DNA of 9,353 nt from Candidatus Aminicenantes bacterium UBA647 (GTDB lineage: Bacteria > Acidobacteriota > Aminicenantia > UBA2199), in NCBI GenBank assembly GCA_002299555.1, contig DBOL01000087.1, positions 1-9,353 of the forward strand, written 5' to 3'. Positions 1-6,982 of this stretch are shown here, one piece after another (positions within the stretch are counted from its first letter, which is position 1; the number at the start of each line of letters is the position of its first letter). The notes under the pieces are model-generated. The model made no database searches. It had not been told where the DNA came from and saw only the letters and a list, made by a program, of their open reading frames with translations. Both the position numbers and the translations under genes were made by a program.

Positions 1-670
1 TGATAATGGATCTATAAATTATAATGATCTGTCTAAAAAAAAAATAGGCATAATAACGGATAAAATGAGTATGTTTCAGGATCTTAACCTGAAAGAAGGG
101 GTCAGGTTTCATTCGAAAATATTCGGGATAGATAAATTTGATCATTCCATACTTGATCATCTTGGAATGGATATGGACAGGAAAATATCCGGATTGTCCT
201 CCGGAGAAAGGGCGATCTATCATCTTTCACTACTTATCTCTCAAAAGCCTGAACTCCTTCTGATCGATGAGGTTTTTTATCTTGTAGATCCATATATCAG
301 AGATGTTTTTATTGAGGCACTAATCGGATTGCTGGAAGGATCAAATACAACGATCATAATGGTTAACCATACTTTTACAGAAACAGGGAGGATTCCGGAG
401 AGAGTTATTATTATGGATGAGGGTGAAATAATAATTGACGAGGAGAGATCGGTTTTATTGAAAAAGGTTAAAAAGATCTCTTCTGATATGCCGGAGAAGA
501 TAGATCTGCCAACCTTTTATTCAAGGAATACACCATTTGGAAGTGAGTATTTTGTTTTTCCGTTTGAGGAGGAGATGGTTAAGGACAAAAAATTGTTTGT
601 TGAAGATGTGGGACTAACTGATATTATCAAAGCTTTTTTGGGAGGCAGGTATGTTAAAAAAAGAATTTAA
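1..670 (+). CDS. ABC transporter ATP-binding protein, 5' truncated by the window edge
   Basis: This is the nucleotide-binding subunit of an ABC exporter, which hydrolyses ATP on the cytoplasmic side to power the permease encoded next. The frame is open from base 2 with no stop, so the Walker A region lies upstream of the window. The first ATG (65) has no Shine-Dalgarno sequence, and the residues before it fit the family, so it is not the start. Numbering from that Met, visible motifs are a signature LSSGE at 44-48 (canonical LSGGQ), Walker B LLLIDE at 64-69 with the catalytic Glu, a D-loop LVDP at 73-76, and the switch His at 102. Oddities are Asp where the Q-loop Gln or Glu is expected (codon 59-61) and Val instead of Pro after Walker B. 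A tail of about 70 residues follows, as in many ABC-2 exporter ATPases. The cargo cannot be told. The family call is firm and ATPase activity is inferred. Confidence 0.93.
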   Translation, partial: DNGSINYNDLSKKKIGIITDKMSMFQDLNLKEGVRFHSKIFGIDKFDHSILDHLGMDMDRKISGLSSGERAIYHLSLLISQKPELLLIDEVFYLVDPYIRDVFIEALIGLLEGSNTTIIMVNHTFTETGRIPERVIIMDEGEIIIDEERSVLLKKVKKISSDMPEKIDLPTFYSRNTPFGSEYFVFPFEEEMVKDKKLFVEDVGLTDIIKAFLGGRYVKKRI

Positions 671-2480
671 AGAAATTATAAAACAAGCAACACTTTTTTT
701 TCTACTAATGGGTTTTCTGATTCTGGTCTTCAAGATCAGGTCTGTTTTCGGTGATTATAAATTTAATTTTACAGAATACTTCCTCATTTTTTATCAATTA
801 TTTATTTTCATCTTCTCATTCTTTTTCGGGATATCGATGTTCTCGAATGAGATCAGGAATAATGGTTTTGAGTATATGCTCACATTGCCTTTCTCCAGAG
901 CGAAATTATTAATGATCAAGATCCTTCCCCGCTTAGCAGTTCTGATATTATTATATCTGGTCTATCTTATCCTATTGTCTTTGAGTGCTTCCGACCCGTT
1001 CCTGATAACTCCAGTTCTGTTCAACTCACTCTACTTTTCCCTGTTTCTTGTATCTACTTCTTTTTCAGTACTCAGGGGAAATTTTGTAGCGAACTCTTTA
1101 TTTACACTGTTTTCATTCTTTTTCTTAATAGTTGCTGCAAACCTGATAGCATGGCTGGTTACTATTAACTATTTTGGAAAATCAATGAGTTTTAAGCTTT
1201 CTGTTTTTACTGTCGAAGGGCATTATCCATTCAATTCAGATATGGTACCGGTCCTTGGATTCCTGTTGGCTATACCTTTTACGATCTCTCTGTTTTACGG
1301 GTTTAAAAAATATGACATAAGGTCCCCGAAAAGGTATATGAAAAGATTCTCTATTCTATTTGTTCCTCTGTTCCTTGCCGGGATGCTATTGTCTTACTTT
1401 GCCTTAAACAGCAGTATTTATCCCTATTATGAATCGTTCTATATTACTGAAGAAGGTGCAGTGCTTAAAAACAATATGGTTAAGACAACTGTGATCGATA
1501 AAGGTGGAGAAAGGGAAATAGGAGATTCTTTCCCAATATGGTTATGGTGGGGTTCTTACGAATGGAATGGATCGCTCTATACTATTTCTTACAGGCACAG
1601 GAATTATGATGGAAAGATTTTAAAAATAGATAAAACAAATTTCGAAGTAAAAGATGTATATGTCCCTGAAGAGAATAAACATCTTGCCAGGTTGATGTAT
1701 GGGTATAAAAATTATCTGGTATTTTTTGAGAAAGAGGGGAAAAAGCATTCAAAAAAGAAGGGAGGTACAGAGCTTGTTTTTTTCAACATTAAGACTTCCG
1801 AAGTAAAAAAGGTGAAAACTTCTTTTAACTATTCTCAATTTTGTGGTGTTGCTGAAGTTAACAATAAGAGGTTATGGGTCGGATACTATATTAAAAAAGC
1901 CGGCCTCACTATCTATTCAGTTGATGAAGATGGGAATTATAAAGAGGTGACAAGATCGGAATTAAATCCTGTGTATTCAAATGAAATGCTTGTCACCTAT
2001 ACTAAGGGGCATTTTCAATTTGGAAAATTCTCTGAATCAGGGTATGAAATAGTTAAAAGGGTAAAGGAGGAGCGCGGTAACTTCTATAATCATAATAATG
2101 GGCGTAATGACCTGAACAGGCTGGGATTCAAATTTCTTTATGGAAGAAAATACAAAGATGAAATAATAGAAAAGTTTTTAATGATCGATCTTGAAAACCT
2201 TGAAATCACCAGTTTTGATCCTGGAAAAATAAAAAAAGGATTTATAAGGAGAGGGCCGGAGAATATTACATTTTTTACCAGCTTTACAAATAGTGATCCA
2301 ATAGAACTTGATAAGATCTACAAGTTTAAAGGTGAGGGACTTGTAATGCTGAAAGATTTTAAAGAGGTGGAGTGGTCATTAAGCTCTGACTTCAGACATC
2401 TTAAGAATGGATTTATTATCAGAGAGGGGAGAAAAGTCCGCTTCTTTACATACCCTGATCTGAAAGAATTAAAGTTTTAA
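651..2480 (+). CDS. ABC-2 type permease with large extracytoplasmic C-terminal domain
   Basis: This is the membrane partner of the preceding ATPase. Its ATG lies 20 bp inside the ATPase gene, after GGAGG at 641-645 with a 5-nt spacer, so the two are probably translationally coupled. Hydrophobic segments lie at about residues 12-28, 42-64, 92-112, 119-141, 147-171, 199-217 and 233-252. The loop at 72-93 (EYMLTLPFSRAKLLMIK) is the typical ABC-2 permease motif after the second segment. An ordinary ABC-2 permease has six segments and ends there. Here a seventh segment is followed by about 355 hydrophilic residues. With a cytoplasmic N-terminus and seven crossings, that region would be outside the inner membrane. 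It alternates short beta-like strands with turns (for example GKILKIDKTNFEVKDVYV at 321-338), suggesting a propeller-like fold, but I cannot assign a family. The transporter call is strong; topology and fold are inference. Confidence 0.88.
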   Translation: MLKKEFKEIIKQATLFFLLMGFLILVFKIRSVFGDYKFNFTEYFLIFYQLFIFIFSFFFGISMFSNEIRNNGFEYMLTLPFSRAKLLMIKILPRLAVLILLYLVYLILLSLSASDPFLITPVLFNSLYFSLFLVSTSFSVLRGNFVANSLFTLFSFFFLIVAANLIAWLVTINYFGKSMSFKLSVFTVEGHYPFNSDMVPVLGFLLAIPFTISLFYGFKKYDIRSPKRYMKRFSILFVPLFLAGMLLSYFALNSSIYPYYESFYITEEGAVLKNNMVKTTVIDKGGEREIGDSFPIWLWWGSYEWNGSLYTISYRHRNYDGKILKIDKTNFEVKDVYVPEENKHLARLMYGYKNYLVFFEKEGKKHSKKKGGTELVFFNIKTSEVKKVKTSFNYSQFCGVAEVNNKRLWVGYYIKKAGLTIYSVDEDGNYKEVTRSELNPVYSNEMLVTYTKGHFQFGKFSESGYEIVKRVKEERGNFYNHNNGRNDLNRLGFKFLYGRKYKDEIIEKFLMIDLENLEITSFDPGKIKKGFIRRGPENITFFTSFTNSDPIELDKIYKFKGEGLVMLKDFKEVEWSLSSDFRHLKNGFIIREGRKVRFFTYPDLKELKF

Positions 2481-2500
2481 AGGACCGTCCCCAGGCGGAT
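2479..2500 (+). repeat. Solo arm of the ACCGTCCCC repeat family
   Basis: AAAGGACCGTCCCC at 2479-2492 matches AAAAGACCGTCCCC at 3575-3588 in 13 of 14 positions. Similarity continues for eight bases ending in GGAT, giving 18 of 22 identical overall. It also matches the right arm of the hairpin at 6849-6909 apart from one missing A. It begins within the permease stop codon. No opposing arm is nearby, so it cannot fold into the long hairpin and is probably a degraded or solo copy. Confidence 0.6.
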
Positions 2501-2531
2501 ATAAAAAATGTATCTACAATAAGGAGAGATA

Positions 2532-3536
2532 ATGAAAAAAATAATTATTACTGTTGCACTTATATTTCTTGTTTCTACATTTGCTTCCGGTAGAGTCATT
2601 GCAACTTTCCCGGAGCTGTTGAATCCAGACAGAATGGAAATGGATGAAAACCATATATATATTACTGAAGGGATTGCGATCAATATATATTCTTTTAAAA
2701 GTTTTGAACTAATAAAAAAATTCGGGAAGAAAGGTGAAGGGCCTCGTGAGTTTGCCAGATATATAGGGATATCTTTAAATAGTAACAAGATCTACGTTAA
2801 CAGTCAGGGGAAGCTTTCAATCTATTCGGTTGATGGGGAGTTCATTAAAGAGACGAAGACAAATTCCTCCCTGACCGGTGGATTCATTCCTCTCGGGAAA
2901 TATTTTATCGGAAGAGGGATGGAAATAGGAAAAGAAGGTAATACCAGTATTCTGATAAATCTGTATGATTCAGAATTGAAAAAACAGAAAAATATAATTA
3001 AAAAATTGAATGATAATAGTTTCGCAAAAGGAGTAATAAAGTTTTTTGATTCAACCCTCAACTACAATGTGATTGATAACAAGCTTTATGTTGTGAATGG
3101 AACCAAGTTTAAGATTGATGTTTATGATAGCGAGGCAAAAAAAATACTGGAAATTAAAAGGGAATACGAAAAGATTAAATTCAGGAAAAAAAACAAAAAA
3201 AAGTTTATTGATGATCTCTATAATAACCCACAGACAAAAAGCTATGCAGATGAGATCAAGAAGCGGGCAAAATTTCCGGAGTATTATCCGGCTATCCTGA
3301 ATCTTTATGCCAGTGGTGGGCTAATTTATGTAATGACCTACAATTGGGAAGGGGACAATATTGAATTCCTGGTTTTTGATCTTAAGGGGAAGTTTGTGAA
3401 AAAAGTATTTATCCCGTTCGTTATGAAGTCAGCTTTTCGTGCATTTCCATGGTCTATAAAAAACAAGAAACTATATCAGCTGATCGAAAATGAAGACGAA
3501 GAATGGGAACTTATAGAAGTTGAAATTCATATTTAG
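2532..3536 (+). CDS. Exported 6-bladed beta-propeller protein (NHL-like)
   Basis: The start is set by AAGGAG at 2521-2526, five bases before the ATG. The N-terminus (residues 1 to about 18) is a Sec-type signal peptide with a Lys-Lys pair, a hydrophobic core and a likely cut near Ala18. There is no lipobox Cys. The mature part shows repeated strand patterns of the 6-bladed propeller family common in Aminicenantes and Bacteroidetes. It has the hallmark GKKGEGPREF at 65-74, blade-like segments near 41-60, 85-107, 183-208, 263-293 and 312-334, and FPEYYPA at 248-254. A lysine-rich stretch lies at 219-224. Its length of 334 residues is within the usual range. Such proteins are generally uncharacterised; a binding or scaffold role is inference. 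The gene lies 51 bp after the permease, with no clear terminator between, so co-transcription with the ABC pair is possible. Confidence 0.85.
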   Translation: MKKIIITVALIFLVSTFASGRVIATFPELLNPDRMEMDENHIYITEGIAINIYSFKSFELIKKFGKKGEGPREFARYIGISLNSNKIYVNSQGKLSIYSVDGEFIKETKTNSSLTGGFIPLGKYFIGRGMEIGKEGNTSILINLYDSELKKQKNIIKKLNDNSFAKGVIKFFDSTLNYNVIDNKLYVVNGTKFKIDVYDSEAKKILEIKREYEKIKFRKKNKKKFIDDLYNNPQTKSYADEIKKRAKFPEYYPAILNLYASGGLIYVMTYNWEGDNIEFLVFDLKGKFVKKVFIPFVMKSAFRAFPWSIKNKKLYQLIENEDEEWELIEVEIHI

Positions 3537-3574
3537 AAAAATAGAAGGTTAGTGAGAATAAATATTAAAAAATT

Positions 3575-3596
3575 AAAAGACCGTCCCCGGTTGGAT
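3575..3596 (+). repeat. Second solo arm of the ACCGTCCCC repeat family
   Basis: AAAAGACCGTCCCC at 3575-3588 followed by GGTTGGAT matches the copy at 2479-2500 in 18 of 22 positions, in the same orientation. It lies 38 bp past the stop of the propeller gene. No complementary GGGGACGGT arm is found nearby. The rest of the gap (3537-3693) is AT-rich and shows nothing else beyond a weak promoter and the ribosome binding site of the next gene. Confidence 0.6.
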
Positions 3597-3632
3597 GAAG
3601 AGTTGGGTGTATTGAAAATAATTATGTTGGCA

Positions 3633-3659
3633 TTGTCATAGAAATCCTTTTCATATTAA
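3633..3659 (+). promoter_or_regulatory. Weak candidate promoter for the tricorn-like protease gene
   Basis: TTGTCA at 3633-3638 (five of six against the sigma-70 -35 consensus) is followed after 15 bases by TATTAA at 3654-3659. The spacer is shorter than the preferred 17. A perfect TATAAT at 3671-3676 also exists, but initiation from it would begin within the ribosome binding site. In such AT-rich DNA either match could arise by chance, and promoter consensus in this lineage is unknown. Confidence 0.22.
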
Positions 3660-3693
3660 TTTCGTAATTATATAATTAACCAAAGGAGGATCT

Positions 3694-6600
3694 ATGAATA
3701 AGATCACTAAATTTTCAATTTTTGTAATAGCTATAGCAATTGTTGCTTCATCACTGCCGGCGGCCGGTGATGTCTATTTTCTGAGAACGCCCGGGCTGAG
3801 TCCTGATGGATTAAAAGTTGTTTTCAGTTATGACAGTGATCTTTGGATAGTATCTTCGAAAGGCGGGACTGCATACAGATTGACAGCCATGGAAGGTGAA
3901 GAGCTCTATCCGAGGTTCTCACCGGATGGGAAATGTATAGCATTTTCTTCTACTCAGGGAGGGAATTCCGATGTATATATAATTCCTGTTGAAGGTGGAA
4001 AAATTGAGCAACTGACATTTCATGACTCTTCTGACGTAGTTGATTCCTGGTCATGGGATTCTGGTCATATATATTTTACTTCGATGAGGCATAACAATTT
4101 TTCTGCTTACAAAGTCGGCAGAGATGGGGGAACACCCGTAAGGATATTTAAAAACTTTTTTAATACTGTTCATAATATCGTAGAGGATCCACTCTCTCCT
4201 GCTCTCTATTTTACAGATACCTCGGAAAGTCTTAGATTTGCTTCAAGGAAAAGGTATAAAGGAGATTATAATCCCGACATTAAATCATATAATCCTGAGA
4301 CAAAAAAATTGATCTCACATACAAATTACATTGGTAAGGACCTCTGGCATTCCATTGATACGAAAGGGAATGTTTATTTTGCTTCCGATGAAGGTACGAA
4401 TGAGTATAATCTTCATGTTCTTAAAAATGGAAAAAAGGTCAGACTTACAAATTTCAAAGATGCGATCAAGTATCCCCAGGTTAGTGCAGACGGATCAAAA
4501 GTGGTTTTTGAAAAAGGGTATGAACTATTTTTTTATGACACAAAGAGTAAAATTGTATCGGGAATAGAGATCGATCTTTATAAAAACAATCGATTAAAAC
4601 TTTCGAAAGATTTCAATATATCAGAGAAGGTTAGCAATTTTGATATTTCCCCTGATGAGAAAAAGATAGCGTTTGTATCGAGAGGTGAATTATTTGTATC
4701 CGATATTAAGGGAAAATTTGTGAAAAAAATGGATACAGATCCAAAAGGGAGAGTAGTTGAAGTAAAGTGGATGAGCAACAGCAGGTCACTCCTTTTTAAT
4801 CAGACTGTTAACGGTTATCTTGATCTCTTCAGATTTGAAAATGGAAGAGAGATCCGGATCACTGATCTTCAAATGGATGACCGAAATATTTCATTAAATT
4901 CGAAAAGAGATAAGGCTGTTTATCTCAGTGGGAAAAAATTTGTAAAGACACTGGACCTGACAAATTTTTCATCTAAAGTAATTGCAGAAGATGAACTATG
5001 GGGATTCTACAATTCTACACCTTATTTTTCCCCTGATGATAAATTTATTGTGTTTACTGCTTATAGAAATTTTGAGCAGGATATTTTTATTCACAATATG
5101 GTGAAAGGGGAGACAATTAATATCACCGATACCGGTGTTACCGAAGCTCAGCCTTTCTGGTCACCAGACGGGAAATATTTATTCTTTACTGCAGACAGGT
5201 ACAAACCACAATATCCACGTGGAGGAGGAGAATCAAAAATATACTCTCTTCCACTTCAGAAGTTCTCAGATAAGTTCAGATCCGACAAATGGAACGATCT
5301 TTTTAAAGAAGTAAAAAAGAAAGGAAAGGATAAGAAGGAGAAAGAAAAAGAAACTCCGTCCATAATTGTCAATATCGATTTTGATAAAATGGGAAAGAGA
5401 TGGTTGCAGATATCTCCTTTGACCGGCAGTCAGTCCACACCTGCAGTTTTTCTGGAGGGAGAAAAATTGATCGTTTTTTATCTGTCTGATCATGAAGGGG
5501 ATGGATCCCATTTATATAAAACTGAAATTGAATCTTTTGAAAAAAACAAGACCAAAATGATAAAGGGTCCTGCAAGCGATGACTATCATGTCCTTAAATC
5601 CGGGAAAAAATATTTTGCTCTGATTAAGGGGAAGATCGGATCTCTGGATCTGAAAGGGAATAAATTTACTCCGTTGAAATTGAATTACAGGTTTAGAAGA
5701 AATTTAAAAGAAGAATTCTCACAGATGTTCCGTGAAACATGGGCAAACCTTGAAATAAATTATTATGATGATAATTTTCATGGAGTTGATTGGGGAAAAA
5801 TGAAAGTAAAATATTCCCGGTACCTCACTTATCTTACATCAAGATCAGATCTCAGACTTCTTGTTAATGATATGCTGGGTGAACTAAACTCATCCCACCT
5901 TCGTTTTTATTCTAATGGGAAAGAGGAAAAAACTCACTATAAAATGTATTCATCAGAAACCGGGATAATGTTTGATAATGAAGATCCTTATAAGGTTTTC
6001 AATATTCTTCAGTATTCTCCTGCCGATAAGAAAGAGATCGATCTGAGGAAGGGGGATATACTTGAGCGTGTTAACGGTATTACTGTTGATAAATCAATGA
6101 ACAGAGAGTTCTATTTTTCAAATCCTTCTCTTGAAAATGAATTTGAACTAACTTTCAAAAGAGGAGAAGGGAAATTTTCTGTAAATATCCATCCTGTATC
6201 AAACAGGGAGATCAGGAAACATCTATATAACAAATGGATCGAGACGAATCAAAAAAGAGTTGACAAAAAAAGTGATAAGAAGATCGCCTATGTATATATG
6301 AAAGACATGGGTGGGTTAGAGTTAAATAATTTTTTAATCGATATGTCTACAGAATGGTATAAGAAAGATGCTCTGATCCTGGATCTCAGATATAATCGCG
6401 GGGGAAATGTTCACGATGATGTTTTGAGATTCCTGAGTCAGAAAGCTTATTCATATTGGAAATACAGAGGGGGGAAATATGGACCTCAACCAAATTTTTC
6501 ACCTGCCTCCAAACCGATCGTCATGCTTATTAATGAACAATCTTTAAGTGATGCAGAGATGACGGCATCGGGTTTCAAAGAACTGAAACTCGGAAAGATA

Positions 6601-6834
6601 GTCGGGACTGAAACATACAGGTGGATCATATTCACTTCCGGGAAATCATTGGTTGACGGCTCGTTCTACAGATTACCATCATGGGGATGTTATTCTCTCG
6701 ACATGAAGGATCTTGAAAAAACAGGAGTAAAACCTGATGTTTATATAAAGAATACTCTAACGGACAGGCTGGAAGGTAAAGACCCCCAACTGGATAAGGC
6801 GATAGAGATAATCCTTAAACAATTAAATAAATAG
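3694..6834 (+). CDS. Exported tricorn-like S41 family serine protease
   Basis: This is a multidomain protease related to tricorn protease, expected to cut peptides outside the cytoplasm. AAAGGAGG at 3682-3689 sets the start. Residues 1 to about 25 form a signal peptide (cut near PAAG), unlike cytosolic archaeal tricorn. TolB/PD40-like propeller repeats follow, marked by SPDG-type turns at 36, 76, 319, 446 and 490. A lysine-rich linker lies at 538-553. The C-terminal half has a helical core (about 670-740), a PDZ domain (about 753-835, with GDILERVNG) and the S41 catalytic domain (about 860-1046, with LDLRYNRGG at 896-904). By alignment from memory with tricorn Ser745, His746, Ser965 and Glu1023, the counterparts are Ser734, His735, Ser952 (in LSDAE) and Glu1008 (before GVKPD). 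The nucleophile and charge relay therefore look intact. Length (1046) is close to that of tricorn (about 1070). Substrates are unknown. It is likely transcribed alone or with the next gene. Confidence 0.93.
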   Translation: MNKITKFSIFVIAIAIVASSLPAAGDVYFLRTPGLSPDGLKVVFSYDSDLWIVSSKGGTAYRLTAMEGEELYPRFSPDGKCIAFSSTQGGNSDVYIIPVEGGKIEQLTFHDSSDVVDSWSWDSGHIYFTSMRHNNFSAYKVGRDGGTPVRIFKNFFNTVHNIVEDPLSPALYFTDTSESLRFASRKRYKGDYNPDIKSYNPETKKLISHTNYIGKDLWHSIDTKGNVYFASDEGTNEYNLHVLKNGKKVRLTNFKDAIKYPQVSADGSKVVFEKGYELFFYDTKSKIVSGIEIDLYKNNRLKLSKDFNISEKVSNFDISPDEKKIAFVSRGELFVSDIKGKFVKKMDTDPKGRVVEVKWMSNSRSLLFNQTVNGYLDLFRFENGREIRITDLQMDDRNISLNSKRDKAVYLSGKKFVKTLDLTNFSSKVIAEDELWGFYNSTPYFSPDDKFIVFTAYRNFEQDIFIHNMVKGETINITDTGVTEAQPFWSPDGKYLFFTADRYKPQYPRGGGESKIYSLPLQKFSDKFRSDKWNDLFKEVKKKGKDKKEKEKETPSIIVNIDFDKMGKRWLQISPLTGSQSTPAVFLEGEKLIVFYLSDHEGDGSHLYKTEIESFEKNKTKMIKGPASDDYHVLKSGKKYFALIKGKIGSLDLKGNKFTPLKLNYRFRRNLKEEFSQMFRETWANLEINYYDDNFHGVDWGKMKVKYSRYLTYLTSRSDLRLLVNDMLGELNSSHLRFYSNGKEEKTHYKMYSSETGIMFDNEDPYKVFNILQYSPADKKEIDLRKGDILERVNGITVDKSMNREFYFSNPSLENEFELTFKRGEGKFSVNIHPVSNREIRKHLYNKWIETNQKRVDKKSDKKIAYVYMKDMGGLELNNFLIDMSTEWYKKDALILDLRYNRGGNVHDDVLRFLSQKAYSYWKYRGGKYGPQPNFSPASKPIVMLINEQSLSDAEMTASGFKELKLGKIVGTETYRWIIFTSGKSLVDGSFYRLPSWGCYSLDMKDLEKTGVKPDVYIKNTLTDRLEGKDPQLDKAIEIILKQLNK

Positions 6835-6848
6835 AGTGTTAACATTTT

Positions 6849-6909
6849 GGGGACGGTTCCTTTTTTGTTAACAAATAGTAATTTTGTTAACAAAAAAGGA
6901 ACCGTCCCC
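6849..6909. repeat. Perfect 27-bp inverted repeat with 7-nt loop (REPIN-like)
   Basis: Bases 6849-6875 are exactly complementary to 6883-6909, leaving the loop TAGTAAT. The arm begins GGGGACGGTTCC, then T6, then GTTAAC. The stem is not followed by a T-tract, so it is not a classical intrinsic terminator, although it would form a very stable RNA hairpin 14 nt past the protease stop. Its GC-rich tips with an AT-rich centre, its intergenic site, and the related solo arms at 2479 and 3575 resemble REP/REPIN repeats linked to RAYT (Y1 HUH) transposases. The hairpin is certain; the class is inference. Confidence 0.85.
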
Positions 6910-6919
6910 CATTTGTTTC

Positions 6920-6943
6920 AGTTTTAAAATATTAAAACTTTTT
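6920..6943 (+). terminator. Possible weak AT-rich intrinsic terminator
   Basis: AGTTTTAA at 6920-6927 pairs perfectly with TTAAAACT at 6932-6939 across the loop AATA, and the T run at 6939-6943 begins in the last stem base. The order of stem then U-tract is right for termination after the protease gene, but the stem holds only one G-C pair and would be weak. The neighbouring 27-bp hairpin may contribute. Confidence 0.3.
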
Positions 6944-6982
6944 ATCAAAAATTTCGTTTAATATTTTGTCAGGAGGATCATC

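Noticed and set aside
35..44. Run of ten A residues in the ATPase gene as a programmed slippage site
   Set aside because: The frame is intact through the run and the downstream motifs follow in the same frame. A-runs are common in such AT-rich DNA.
65..670. ATG at 65 as the true start of the ATPase gene
   Set aside because: The frame is open to the window edge, residues before the ATG match the family (the strand leading to the Q-loop), and there is no ribosome binding site in front of it.
3595..3615. Short frame ATG AAG AGT TGG GTG TAT TGA in the gap before the protease gene
   Set aside because: It has only six codons and no Shine-Dalgarno sequence, and its start lies inside the repeat arm.
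3671..3676. TATAAT as the main -10 element of the protease gene
   Set aside because: Transcription would start at about 3683, inside the Shine-Dalgarno sequence, leaving an 11-nt leader with a damaged ribosome binding site.
2479..6909. Recurring ACCGTCCCC words as a CRISPR array
   Set aside because: There are only three sites, about 1 to 3.3 kb apart with genes between them and no regular spacers.
6849..6909. The long hairpin as a classical Rho-independent terminator
   Set aside because: No U-tract follows the stem; the T run lies inside the left arm. It could still affect RNA stability.
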